Assembly (NCBI GenBank): GCA_000442125.1
Contig: KE546978.1
Location: 1,391,098-1,455,097, forward strand
Source of the DNA: Opeltia flavorubescens
Lineage: Eukaryota; Ascomycota; Lecanoromycetes; Teloschistales; Teloschistaceae
Length of the DNA: 64,000 bases
Direction: 5' to 3'
Shown here: in pieces, positions 22,568-33,635 of the stretch
Position numbering within the stretch: position 1 is the stretch's first letter
Layout of the letters: each line of letters starts with the position of its first letter
Made by a program: the position numbers and the translations under genes
Notes under the pieces: model-generated
Told to the model about the DNA's origin: nothing
Seen by the model: the letters and a program-made list of their open reading frames with translations, nothing else
Databases searched by the model: none

Positions 22568-23513
22568 ATGGCTGCTCCATCATTCACCATACCAAATCGA
22601 AAGCTCACCTGGTTAATCACTGGATGTTCTTCCGGTTTCGGCCTCTCCCTCGCTCGTACAGTCCAAGCCGGAGGCCACAAAGTCATCGCAACCTCCCGAA
22701 ATCCTCTACCGGAACAGGTTTCCGAAATCGAAGCCAAAGGGGGGAAATGGCTGAAACTCAACGTCACCGACCGCAACAGCAGCCGCTTCGTTGAAGATTT
22801 GGAGAAATCTGGTACCGCAATTGATGTCCTTGTCAATAATGCTGGATACTCGATTTTCTCCCCTGTGGAGTCGACTTCTGAGGAGGAGATCCGTGCACAG
22901 ATGGAACCTTTGTTCTTTGGTCCATTGCGTTTGATTCAGGCTGTGCTGCCACATATGCGTGCAAGGAAATTTGGCACTATTGTCAATTTCAGCAGTGGGG
23001 CGGCGTTGGATGGATATCCTACCATGGGTGCTTATGCGGGAGGGAAAGGCGGGCTAGACGGTATGTCAAATTTCCTATATCCAGACTTGCGGCGTCATTT
23101 CTCCTACTAACGGAGATATCCGAACAGCTCTCTCGAAGATCTTAGCGAAAGAGGTCGCTTCGTTTAACGTCCGAGTTCTCACTGTTGTTCTCGGCACATT
23201 CAACACCAACATGGGCGTCAATGCAAAATTCAGCCAGAACCCCTTGCCGGAAGACTACAAAGGAACGCTCGCGGACAAAATGGTTCAGATGATATCCGCT
23301 GGTCAAATCCCAGCGGTCGGTGACAAGGACAAGGCGATAAAGGCTATCTATGAGGTTATTACAGGGGAGGGCCGCGGAGCTGGCCATGAAGCTGAGACGT
23401 TCTTACCTATGGGTAGTGATATGACGACTCGGGTGAAGGGAGTTCAAGCTGCGCTTGAACATAGTCTTGAGGTGTTTGGGAGTATTACCAATAATGTCAA
23501 TATTGACAAGTAG
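22568..23513 (+). CDS. Short-chain dehydrogenase/reductase (SDR), cluster gene
   Basis: Two exons, 22568-23060 and 23128-23513, give 292 residues; a CTAAC branch site lies before the acceptor. Classical SDR features are visible: the cofactor loop TGCSSGFG (residues 18-25), N-N-A-G at 90-93, the catalytic Ser in VNFSSGAA (142-143) and Tyr156-x3-Lys160 in YAGGK. The chain matches the fungal oxidoreductase branch that begins with WLITGCSSGFG. It uses NAD(P)(H) to interconvert an alcohol and a carbonyl. In this cluster it could reduce or oxidise a benzylic or side-chain oxygen, but the step is not determined. It converges with the O-methyltransferase gene across 158 bp. Confidence 0.92.
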
Positions 23514-23671
23514 GTGGGGATCACCAAAGGACAATTTTGCATGGGCGCTTGCATAGAAAAGAGTAGTTTCAGGGGGGTTTGTGGGCTGTTGCATGATGCA
23601 TGGTGGATGGAGAAAAGCAGTAGCTGCAATCACAAGCTACAGAATACAGAACTTAAACCATCAATCGATCA

Positions 23672-25183
23672 TTACTCAGCAACTCGAGCTTCGATGATGC
23701 CCTGAACCGCCTTGGGTGACCTCCAGATCTTCACAATCTCATACCCAGCTGACTCCAACAGCTCATACCATTGTGCTTCCGTCCTTTCCTCGCCTGCAAC
23801 CATCACCATCATCGTCAAGTCGTAAGCCGTGGTATGCGGATGCGGGTGATCCTTGGGGACAATATGGTCGTGGATCAACAACCTGCTATATCCCGGTGTT
23901 AAAGCTCCCCTTTGCATCTCCAGTATCTTCCGTGCAGGGTGCTCAGACCAATCGTGAAGGACGCCGTGCATGTAGTATACTCGTGCTCCTATCATGCCAA
24001 AAAAATTGGCTCATGATTAGCGGCAGCAAAAGTTGTGTTGACCCATACAGCTCACCTTTCACCGGCTGCGGTGTAAAAAAATCATAACCCATCTTCTTGA
24101 CCGGATCCGGACATTTCGCACGCCCGACCACATCAGGTATATCCTGCAGATACAACCGCCCCGCCGTCTCCGGGTGTGCGTTCCTGAACTTCTCGAGGTC
24201 GTGGCCGACGTTTCCGCCTACGTCTACCACGAGAGGTGATTGATCATCATCATTCGACTCCAGCAATATTTCTTTTTCATGCGGAAAGATATCCAACCAA
24301 GAGGCTTGAGTCGCCATTACACCGCCCATTACATGGTCGAAGGATTTCCCTTCCCGCGGATGATGTTTGAAGTAGTCGAACGCGTCGCCTTTCCATTTCT
24401 TGGTGTATTGGAATACACCGTTGGAAGGGTCGAGGGGGGTTAGGTGGGAGGTTTTGGAGAGGTAGGAGGGGAGTGCGGAGAAGCAGGGGAGGGTTGCGTC
24501 GTATCTAGATCAATTTTTTCGAGATCAGTATATGGGGAAGGAAAGGAGGCGGAATGTGAAGGGGATGGAAATACAAGTGATTGATCCACTCTCCGTAAAC
24601 AGGCTGCAAGAGCGCTAGGGTGAAGTTCGTCTGCTTGTAGAGTCCGGGTGAGGGTTCGTCTAGGATGTGGTTTGCTACTAGGTGGCGTAGTAGACGAGCT
24701 TTTAAACAACATCTCTAATCAGCGTCCTTTATCTAATTTGAATATCTCAAATTATTCGGTGAATCACTGACCGAGAAGAGCTGCTTCACATGACACGAGT
24801 TCCGCAAGGTCTTCGCTCGTCATCTCCCCGTCACCGGCTAATTCGTGCCATTTCTCGAATAGCTGGAGATCTTTGCATATTTTCAGGGCTGCTCCTAGGG
24901 CCGGCTATTACACAATTAGTGATCAGAGAATACTTCTTCCAAAGAGTTGATAGAGAGGGAGAGGGAGCATGTTTACCTGACCCATGCATAATCTCGCAAT
25001 CCATTCCCAAGGTGTTTCGAGTCGAGATACGAGTGCGTAGGCTGCTAGTAGAGCTTGACATCGCTCACCTTCATCTTGGAATGTTTCTCTGCTTATGGAG
25101 TTTACGGTGTGGAGTAGAGAATGAGTGTCTGTGGGGTTGGAATTGGTGTGGCCGTTTGGAAGGCCGTTGATCTGTGAACCCAT
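23672..25183 (-). CDS. SAM-dependent O-methyltransferase (COMT-type)
   Basis: Five exons, 25183-24977, 24904-24772, 24698-24575, 24504-24056 and 23988-23672, give 409 residues, typical for fungal natural-product O-methyltransferases. Phases agree throughout, and the junctions rebuild LLARLLRHLVANH of the winged-helix dimerisation domain. The SAM-binding glycine-rich motif is LVVDVGGNVGHD (about 247-258). The catalytic base is probably His316 in YYMHGVLHDW, and a conserved IHDHIVPKD strand follows. It should methylate a phenolic hydroxyl of the cluster product. The ATG at 25183 begins MGSQINGL and is followed by a disordered 20-residue lead. It diverges from the neighbouring P450 with 389 bp between starts, containing one cluster-motif copy. 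Confidence 0.93.
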
Positions 25184-25572
25184 CTTTAATTTTTTTTCCC
25201 ACGTGGGATTTTACGCGTTTGTGAAACGTTTGTAGGTATACGTCTTTCTGCATCTTTGTTAGATTGACTTGCATCTCATTGGACGGCCGTGATTTGCTGG
25301 TTAGGTTGAGGAGGAAACTATTCCTGGGTGCCTATTTTGGACTCCGAGTAATCCTTTAGACTAGAGGAGTGATCCCTGAAAAGCGTACTATAGATGCGCT
25401 GTGGGGGAAACAAAGATTTCTGATCAACATGACGTTATCGGAAAACGTTCATCGTGGGACGACTGATCACATATTCATATCACACTCTTGAGTTACATAG
25501 AAAATAGGGGTAAGAACAGAGTTCCATCCCTGGATCTGCCCGAGGCCAAGACGAACCTAGAGAGTCCAAGCC
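25184..25572. promoter_or_regulatory. Divergent promoter of O-methyltransferase and P450
   Basis: A 389-bp shared promoter with no coding frame. It holds a single cluster-motif copy near the centre, placed to serve both genes. Confidence 0.7.
25342..25351 (-). promoter_or_regulatory. Cluster motif copy 4 (TTACTCGGAG, minus strand)
   Basis: Plus-strand CTCCGAGTAA. The wider match GGATTACTCGGAGT (14 nt, minus strand) is identical to the copy at 30165-30178 upstream of the GMC gene. Confidence 0.72.
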
Positions 25573-27171
25573 ATGACGTTACTATCTAACACCCTCTCAC
25601 TCACCACCCCCCTCCTCCACTCCCCCCTCCTCCTCTCCGCCTCCCTCCTCACCATTCTCCTCCTCCTCACATTCCTCTACAACACCACCCGCCATCCCCT
25701 CTCCCCCTTCCCTCGCCTCCCCCTCGCACACCTCTCCCCCATCTACCTCCACACCCTCTGCTACCTCGGAATCGAAGGCCGCGTCCTCCGCTCCTACCAC
25801 CTCAAACACAAAACCAAAGTCCTCCGCGTATCCCCAAACTCCGTCTCCATCTCCGACCCTGCTGCTATTGCACCCATCTACATCTCTTCCGGGGGGTTTC
25901 CGAAAGATGAGCGGTATAGGAATTTCAACCTCGGTCCCATAGTCTCAATATTCTCCGCCATCGATCCTGGGTATAGGGATCGAAGAGCGAAGGCCGTAGC
26001 GCCACTTTTCGCATCCCAACGCTTAAGAGTGGAGAGCGGAGATGATGGCGCAATAGGCTCTCATGTCATTGATTTTGTGGAGAAGCTCCAAGCATGCAAG
26101 GCAGCACAAGTGCGGACGGATATCCTCGACCTCTGCGCCCGTCTATCCATCGATGTCGTGACTAGCTACCTCCTCGGCGAGAGCTACGGCGGCTTGCATG
26201 AATTTAGCAGCGATGATCCTCGGGAGTGGCAGGGGGAACAGTTAAGCGCGAATGCTTTTATTTTTGCTATTGTGGCTTTCTCGAGGTTTTCGCTGCTGCC
26301 GAATTGGATGTTCAAAATGGTCTATAATTTCTCTACCTGGGTATCGAAAAACGACGCCGTGGTTCAATCTTTCATCCTTATGGATAAATTCATCGAGAAG
26401 GTCATGAGTCATGCGACGGAAGCGAAAGACTGCGCCTTTCCATCCGTGTCCGTGAATGGATCGACGTATCAGTCCCGACTCCTCCAAGCCGGAATCACAC
26501 CGGCGGAAGCAGCCGCACAGTCCAAAGCCATTGTCTTCGCTGGCGCAGACTCCACAGCTGTAATGCTAGCGACGGCGATATTCCACATCATCCGCAACCC
26601 AGAAATCCGATCGAGGCTTGAAGAGGAGCAGAACCTTCATGCTCGTACTGACTCGACGAACAGCGAGCAAGCAACCGAATCACCCTACCTCCGCGCCACG
26701 ATCAAAGAAACCCTCCGTCTCGGAATGGCGAACCCAACGCGTCTAACCCGCATCATCCCCCCAAACTCATCCCTCAAAATCGACGACGTCGTCCTTCCTG
26801 CGGGTACGGTGGTGGGTTGTGCGGCATACACACTGCACCACGACCCGGATATATTCCCGGAGCCTTTTGAGTTTAGGCCGGAGCGATGGCTTGATTCTTC
26901 CTCCTCCAACAATCACGATCCATCCCTGCAAAAAGGTCATAACAACGGACTCAAGAAAGATTGTATGGATAGGAGTATCCTCGCTTTCGGCGCTGGTGCG
27001 AGGGCGTGTTTGGGCAAAGCGCTTGCGATGAGACAATTAGAAGAGTCTCTGAAGAGGGTGGTCAGGAGTGGGGTTTTAAAGGGAGCGAGGACGTGTGAGG
27101 AGAGGATTGAGGTAGTGGAGTGGTTCAATGGGGAGGTGAGGGGGCATGAGTTGGGGGTTTTGTGGGAGTAA
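25573..27171 (+). CDS. Cytochrome P450 monooxygenase, cluster gene
   Basis: Intronless gene of 532 residues. A hydrophobic leucine-rich N-terminal anchor (residues about 10-40) would fix it in the endoplasmic reticulum membrane, followed by a Pro-rich hinge. The I-helix oxygen-binding motif is AGADSTAV, the K-helix ExxR is in KETLRLG, the PERW-like motif is RPERW, and the haem loop is FGAGARACLG with the ligand Cys479. It should hydroxylate or further oxidise a carbon of the aromatic polyketide, for example a ring methyl; the family cannot be fixed without comparison. The 5' 300 nt are extremely C-rich, so a minus-strand open frame there is only a compositional shadow. Divergent from the O-methyltransferase. 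Confidence 0.94.
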   Translation: MTLLSNTLSLTTPLLHSPLLLSASLLTILLLLTFLYNTTRHPLSPFPRLPLAHLSPIYLHTLCYLGIEGRVLRSYHLKHKTKVLRVSPNSVSISDPAAIAPIYISSGGFPKDERYRNFNLGPIVSIFSAIDPGYRDRRAKAVAPLFASQRLRVESGDDGAIGSHVIDFVEKLQACKAAQVRTDILDLCARLSIDVVTSYLLGESYGGLHEFSSDDPREWQGEQLSANAFIFAIVAFSRFSLLPNWMFKMVYNFSTWVSKNDAVVQSFILMDKFIEKVMSHATEAKDCAFPSVSVNGSTYQSRLLQAGITPAEAAAQSKAIVFAGADSTAVMLATAIFHIIRNPEIRSRLEEEQNLHARTDSTNSEQATESPYLRATIKETLRLGMANPTRLTRIIPPNSSLKIDDVVLPAGTVVGCAAYTLHHDPDIFPEPFEFRPERWLDSSSSNNHDPSLQKGHNNGLKKDCMDRSILAFGAGARACLGKALAMRQLEESLKRVVRSGVLKGARTCEERIEVVEWFNGEVRGHELGVLWE

Positions 27172-27661
27172 TTTTCCTAATTAGATTTGTGTTATTATAT
27201 TGCTCCGCTGTGGGGGATACGGGATCGAAGGGGAAGGCGTTAGTATTGGGGACCGAAAGCAGAAATCATCTTTTGTTAAAAAGTCATTGAAATGTGCTGC
27301 CGGTTTGTTTATTTGTAGTATTACATCTTTTATTGGGACAGGGGTGCGCAGTGCTATGATTGTTTGCCGAAGACATCTTAATAAATCATGTATAGAAGTG
27401 ATTGATTTTTCGATAGCTTTATCGTAGTGTCTATGTACTTAGCCAATCTTGATGTTACAGGTCTGTTGCGCCAGCGCTCGTTCTGGGACCACAAGCCCAC
27501 GCAGCCCAGCTATGTCTGAAAGGTACAAATACAATCTTGGAATACAATTCTATACAAAAAAAGAACAGGATGCAGAATTTGAAGGTTATTTATCCATTGA
27601 GGGATTCCGGCGATCTCTTTCAATTCATGCGGTAGTAATACAGTGTTTAAGGAACTACACC
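27172..27661. other. Short convergent intergenic region
   Basis: About 0.5 kb between the converging ends of the P450 and GMC genes. No gene or regulatory element recognised; presumably the two 3' UTRs. Confidence 0.6.
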
Positions 27662-29801
27662 TTATAATCCTTTCTTCACATCATCGGCAATCTTCTCCGC
27701 GAGCATGTACACCGCAGCCTGCGGCGCCGAACCAGGCGGCAAGAAGGGGAATGCCGAAGCATCGACGACTCGCACTATACATATAACAAATTAGTAAATC
27801 GAAAAAAAAAGCGTCCACAGCTAAGACATCGTCTCATCGAAGAAAGAAAACTCACAGTTCTCAACCCCAAAAACCCTCCCATGACTATCCACAACCGCCA
27901 TCTCATCCCCCTCCCTTCCCATCTTACAAGTAGCCACAGCATGACTAACAGGCGTAACCGTCCTCCTAATCAACCCCTCAATCTCCTCATCCGTCTGCAC
28001 CCCCGGACCGGGATAATACTCCTCCCCTATCGTCAGATTCTCCGCCAGCGCCGGCACATTCCACGCTTGACGCAATCTCTTGAACATTGCGATAGAGACT
28101 TCCATGTCGGCGTCTGTGGATAGCCAGTTTGGGTTTATGAGGGGGGGTGAGTGCATGCTGGGGGTGGAGATTGAGATGTTACCACGGGAGGTTTGGGACA
28201 TTAGGGTGCCGATTAGGGTTGCGTAGTTGTAGTTGTCGGTGGGGGTGAAGGTGCCGGAGAAGTCGCCGACGTAGGTGGGGAGGGTGAGGTATTCGATTTC
28301 GGGCCAGTCGGAGGGGAGGGCGGAGAGGGCTGGATGGGGGGGGGGTTTGTTAGTTCTGTGACTCTCTTTCCTTCGAAACAATGTTGAGATGTTTGGGATA
28401 GATTATCGGACTTACCCTTGACGGTGGATTCGGAGAAGTTCGCACGTAGCTCTTGCGGGACTTTCTCATAACCGACAAATTCACCACCAGGGCTTGTGAG
28501 ACGCCCAGTAGCATTGGTGTTGAATAGCTCTATATCCATTGCAACATTATCTCCCAGTGCCAATGTTGATAGCGTAGGTACGTTCACTCGATACGATACG
28601 CCGACAAGTATCTGATCATCAAGATTCTGCCCTACACCAGGACGGTCCGCTACCACAGGGATGCCATGCGCCTCCAATAGGGCTGCGGGTCCAACGCCAG
28701 AGACCTGCAATAACTGTGGCGATTGGAATACCCCTCCGGAGACTATTACCTCTCGTGTGGCATTCAGAGTGTATGTAGAGTTTGCAGTCGTGACCTCGAC
28801 ACCAATTGCTCGCTTTCCATCAAATAGCACGCGCTCAGCCAAGGTTTTGTCAAATACAACCAAATTGGGCCGATGCAGGTATGGTCGCAAGTACCCTCTA
28901 TCAGCAGAAGCTCGAAAGCCGGTTGTGTGGTTGATTGTATGCTGCTGCCAAGCCGATCCGTTCAACTCTCCCGTAACGAAGCTGTCGGTATTCCGGATGC
29001 CGATACCCTCAAGAGCGACAGCCAACCACGTGGTCCAGCTATAGGAGTACGCAGAATAAGACACATCTAGCGGACCACCTTCATGGACCAAAGCCTCGTT
29101 GTAAGAAACAGTAGCATTGGCCAATCGGGTGCTGGCATCCGGAGGGGTGAAGTTCTCGGCTTTCCTGTAGTACTGCTTGATGTTATCGTATTGCCAAGAA
29201 TCGTCTCCGACTTCGTCCGCCCATTTTGCAAATGTTCCCCTGGAGGAATCCCCCCATGCCATTGCATTGAGGTTAGTGCTACCGCCGAGCTAGTCAATCA
29301 TTAGATCAATTGATGATAAGCTTTTCTTGGTGTGGATAACTCACCGCCTTTCCACGCGGATAACGAAAGACTTGTCCTCCTATGGCCTGCATCAAGGCCG
29401 TTAGTCCGTATCCCTGCCCTGCAATTCATCTTGCATGCGCTTACCTGCTGCGGGGTCGTGACAAAACCCCAGTCTACGCCGGTTAGAGTTGCATTTGGTG
29501 ACTTCACGGCGAAGGTGAAATCATAGCCGGGCACTTCAGTCAAATTCCCAACCACGGTCTCTGCCCATGTGCCTGCTTCAATGACAGCAACGGTGACATT
29601 AGGTTGTTCGGTCAGTCGATTAGCCATGATAAGCCCCCCCGGGCCAGCGCCAACGATGACATAGTCGAAGACGCGGCTCGAATTGTGGGAAGGAGCTGGT
29701 TGTGCTGGAGTGGAGTAAGGACTGGCTAGTACTGCATCACCAAAGAAAGATAGTAATGCTGCAACAAGGATCGAAAGTCGTACTCCCAGCAAAAACGCCA
29801 T
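27662..29801 (-). CDS. GMC (glucose-methanol-choline) FAD oxidoreductase, probably secreted
   Basis: Five exons, 29801-29445, 29386-29345, 29289-28416, 28329-27856 and 27774-27662, give 619 residues. All phases close, including a 42-nt exon encoding AIGGQVFRYPRGKA. The ATG at 29801 starts a signal peptide (FLLGVRLSILVAALLSFFG, cleavage near ALAS). The FAD site is DYVIVGAGPGGLIMANRL (G51-G56) with VIEAG after it, then the GMC signature region RGKALGGSTNLNAM. C-terminal active-site elements are TPVSHAVATCKMG and VDASAFPFLPPGSAPQAAVY. Many N-x-S/T sites fit an enzyme passing through the secretory route. In pathways of this kind GMC enzymes oxidise alcohols or catalyse oxidative ring closure at a late, sometimes extracellular, stage. 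Its promoter bears two cluster-motif copies. Confidence 0.93.
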
Positions 29802-30167
29802 CAGAGCTACTGTACACAAGGATTCCGGAAAGAAAGAGACTCAATGCAAGATGCAATGCAATGCAGGAGATGCAGAAGCGACAGCGTGGGTTTTTACTCA
29901 AAACGTCAGGTGTTTATGAGGATATCCATTCACGGCGCAGCAAGGCTGGCATGGCTGCCATGTGCTCACCGCTGCGGCGCAGAAGATTACTGGAGCCGTC
30001 CATCTGGACTATGATCCTTCGGCGGCATCTTGCAGCCTAAGATCGGGTACCCGGCAGATGGGGCTGTTAGAAGGGTGAATCTAAAATGGGTAAGCTGATT
30101 GGCTATTGTACGCATAGAGTCCACTGCCAAATGACGTGCATGCTGGACTCCTAGGGACGATGCTGGA

Positions 30168-30180
30168 TTACTCGGAGTAA
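30168..30180 (+). promoter_or_regulatory. Cluster motif copy 5, palindromic form TTACTCGGAGTAA
   Basis: The arms TTACTC and GAGTAA are exact inverted repeats around one central G, about 367 nt upstream of the GMC start codon. The symmetry suggests binding by a dimer. Confidence 0.74.
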
Positions 30181-30200
30181 TGAGGCTGAGTGGTCTCTAT

Positions 30201-30210
30201 TTACTCGGGG
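30201..30210 (+). promoter_or_regulatory. Cluster motif copy 6 (TTACTCGGGG)
   Basis: Exact copy 33 nt further upstream of the GMC gene, in the same orientation as copy 5. Confidence 0.7.
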
Positions 30211-30620
30211 TAGACTGATCCGGCTGATCCTTCTTTTTTTCGTGATTGCTTGATTTATTTTAGTCTTGGCATCCGGCTCACAATAGCTGATCCTAATCCT
30301 GGGTTACATTCGGATGGTCGGATCGGATGCTGGATCGCATGAGATGATGATCCTTACATTATTCCATGTGGCAGCCTTGTCAAGGCCTCGCGCCCGGACC
30401 AGTCTCATGGTCCCATCAGAGGCTGACTACTTCACAATCTAGTCGCGAAGTCTTCCGTACAAGGTGTGCGTAATGCTTGAGATTGGCGATTTGTGGATGA
30501 TGAAGATTTCCGTACTCATGGGTATGAAGCACTTTTCTAAGCTATGTAGCGTCTAGTTCCTTGATCTCTGGTGTTTGATGAGATAGTCATCAGGTCTGAT
30601 CTTTGGTAGAGTCACTGCTA

Positions 30621-32155
30621 CTACTTGGGTTTGATCTTGAAGTCAAGATCCGTTCCTGCACTAGTGAGAGTACCCATGACAGCCTCAAGCTGTGGCTGAG
30701 TGCAAGTCATATTGATAGATACCTGGTAAGCAGTCGGAGACTGTTGCGTGGTAGTAGGAGTTGTGGCGGTAGTCCTCGGAGTTTGCGGTTGTCGGCCCTC
30801 TACGCTCGTTGAATGACGCCTCAAGGATGGACTCCCTGCTGATTGTTTGGGCGTGAGGCTATCAGACGGCGCTAGACCAATGATATTCATCACATTTTCC
30901 CCTTGCGAGAGTGTGAGTAATCCAGGTAAGAGGTCTATCGCCTGATATAAGGGTGAGCTTACCGTAAGTCTCGTATGGTGCATTGATGACTGTCCTGGCT
31001 GGGGTTTGCACGGCTTGGAAGAGGCCTTCGCTCGGACCTGTAGAAGCAGGATGCTGGCTTAATAGGTACGGACTCTGATAGGATGCACTATCTGGAGGCT
31101 CGTTCACCCAGGATTCCAACGGAAATGAGGGCGTCCCGTCAGGAAAGGTCTTCGGAGTCAGAAGCCCATCTTGTTCGAGGAAACCAGGCCAGGTCGTTGA
31201 TGATGGTAATCCGATGCCATTCTGGCGACCGTATGGTGCCCTTTCGGTCAGCTGCTGGAAGCTATCGGGTCTTTGATCACGAGCGCTCAGATCCTCCACC
31301 CTAGTCTCGTTATGATGATTCCCATTCTGATACTGTTCGCCATCAACGTCCCCACCCTCGTCATCATCCTCGTCCTCATCCTCATCGTCTTCTTCAATGA
31401 CCTTATTGATATTGCCTGGATATCCTTGTCGATCTGAGAGCTCCGTACCCGAACCTGCTGTTGAGTCATTCAAGGTAGGGGTCATCTTTCTTGGAACGCT
31501 TTCTATGCTGCTTCTTCTACCATTGGAATGATTCTCATGCCGCATGCGGAGCGTGGAGTAGCGGTTTTTGAGGGCCAACGTAGTTCTTTTGGTGGTATGA
31601 GAAGCTGCGACGGTAGTCCAGTTGGTTCCATGGCTTAAGACAGTATGGAGTAGGTGATTATCCTAGAGAACGTCAATATTTCGATGGAATATCAGAACCT
31701 TGGTGTTACGATGGTACAACCTCATCTGTAGTCCAGTCGCAGTAATTGATGTCCGGGTCTAATACTTGAGTCCAGTGGCTGGAACATTGATCCGAGCTTC
31801 TGGATGCTACGGCACGTGCAACCTGAGCCCAATTTGTGCCATGCTTGCGCACGGCTTCGATTAGCTTCGAGTCTTCATCTTCGGACCAAGGACCCTTGGC
31901 TGTCCCTTCTGCAAGACTGTTCCACCATCGTCTACGACAGTCTTTGTTGGAACGACCGGGTATGGATTTAGCTAATTCCCTCCATAGAAGAGGACGAGAC
32001 TGGGCCAAGGCTGAAAACCCTCAGTATCATCCACGACATGCATCACCAATGTTAGGTGGTTTGTAACCATGGTGATGATTCGGCTTACCATTGTTTACCA
32101 AGCGTCGTAGCAAAGCGTCCTCCTCGTGAGTCCAATTACGCCTAGCTCGAGCCAT
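30621..32155 (-). CDS. Three-repeat Myb-type transcription factor inside the cluster
   Basis: Four exons, 32155-32089, 32010-31721, 31662-30963 and 30901-30621, give 445 residues. Three tandem Myb/SANT repeats fill the N-terminal half: R1 from NWTHEEDALL to CRRRWWNSL; R2 from GPWSEDEDSKLIEAV with HGTNWAQVARAVASRSSDQC; R3 from CDWTTDEDNHLLHTV with HGTNWTTVAASHTTKRT and ALKNRYSTL. Tryptophan spacing is near canonical. An acidic run (EEDDEDEDEDDDEGG) after the repeats looks like an activation segment. The Ser/Pro/Gln-rich C-terminal half is probably disordered. It is the only transcription factor inside the cluster and is a candidate pathway regulator, although no copy of the shared promoter motif was seen upstream of its own start. 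The ATG at 32155 directly precedes repeat 1. Confidence 0.92.
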
Positions 32156-33635
32156 GTCGCCAAGGAACTTATATGATGCTTATCCATCCAGCGCGGCCTT
32201 GGCCTACACGCAGATGATCCCAAGCTTAGGGAAATCTCCCCACAATACTCAACGAAATTATGTACAGAGTTGGCGGGATTGCTTCTCCAGATATCAACGA
32301 ACGGCAGACTTATGCAAACCTGGAGTTCGAGTGGCACGGCATTTTGAAGGGCAAATGTCCCGCTTCAGCCTCATCTACTGACAGCTGACTTCAGATGTCA
32401 TTTAGTACAAATTGCCTTCTTCGTAAAGGCAGGCAGCAGAGGACTTGACAAGTGGGAGTATAAGGATCATGACATCATCGAATGCATGCAAGAGTTTTGG
32501 TCGTTATTGTGGGTCGCAGGACGAAGGAATCGAAGATGAGCTGTTGCGATTGCTCACTTCGTATCTGGCCATGACTGGTTCCCAGGGAACCCGATTTGAC
32601 CATTAATGAAGGCACGTCATATTGTTCCAGCAGCATTTAGCATTGCCATAGCTGGGAAATGCGGGTAATCGCGAAAGTTCCGGAAAACCGATAGTCAATC
32701 GTGCCGATAAATCCTTTCCTCGCCGTATGCTACGGGATCTGGGTGAGCTACGAACGGCAGCACACGTGATCGTCATGTAAAATTACTGAAAAAGGTACAC
32801 CCTTGAGAAGAGGAATGTGGTATGCCGTAGGAAGCGAAGAGAAGCCGACGCATACTGTTCCATGATTTGTACTTGTATGCCGTGTTACAATAAGCGATCA
32901 GCACGCAATTGTTGTGTGTGTTGCACGAAGGATTTTCAGCTACTGCAGATCGGAATACCGAGGAATCCTTCGGGGAAACACCTTGAGCGAGAGGGGTGGA
33001 AGGATTGCATCCTGTTCCTCAGATGGCAATTTCTGAATATTAATTTCAAAAAGTGGAGAAACATCTTGAAGATATCAACCGCCAACACTAATATATTCCC
33101 AGAGACATCCGACTCGATGAGTGTATGATTGGTTGTAGTGTTTTTTTGCTTTGACCTTCGCGAGGCTACAGTTGAACAAGGCTGATGTGGTCCAGCTGAT
33201 AAGCGGAGCGGTACATCAGTGGCCAATAGGGAATTCAAGTTGAAACGCAATGACGCAATAGCATAAAGATGATATGGATAAAGCGAGGCACAGTAGGAAT
33301 ACCAGTGATCAATTCTTAGTCTCTGTCCTACGAGCATATCGGAGACAAACAAGACACGTGCAACAAGATTGGTGCAGGTGTATGCTTATCTTTTTGCTGC
33401 GCCGTGGTCTGTTGTTCAAAGTCTTTGGGTTGCCGAAAGCTGTAGGTGTGAAGATACTAGGCATGCATGTATCGACATACTTCTAACCTCAAGTAGTGTC
33501 GTACAGAGCTGGAGATTAGCCCTAGCCCTATTGACTTCTCGGTTGCGGCGTCTTGGCGCGTACTCTAGCGTAATGTTGACATCTCAATCATATCCAGAGA
33601 CTCACCTTGTCAAGCTCCACGTTCTCTGGACATTG
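32156..33635. other. Myb promoter and PKS 3' region
   Basis: About 1.5 kb with no supportable gene; open frames are short and unrelated to known families. It should include the Myb promoter at its left end. I looked for the cluster motif and found only weak partial matches, such as ACTCGATGAG near 33110. Confidence 0.5.

Larger units (their letters stand above)
29802..30620. promoter_or_regulatory. GMC promoter and Myb 3' region
   Basis: An 819-bp region without a gene. The GMC-proximal half holds two cluster-motif copies 33 nt apart, one of them a near-perfect inverted repeat. The remainder should be the 3' side of the Myb gene. Confidence 0.65.

Noticed and set aside
25597-25809. Glu/Gly-rich minus-strand frame inside the P450
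   Set aside because: Antisense of a very C-rich leucine/proline coding stretch; repetitive composition only.
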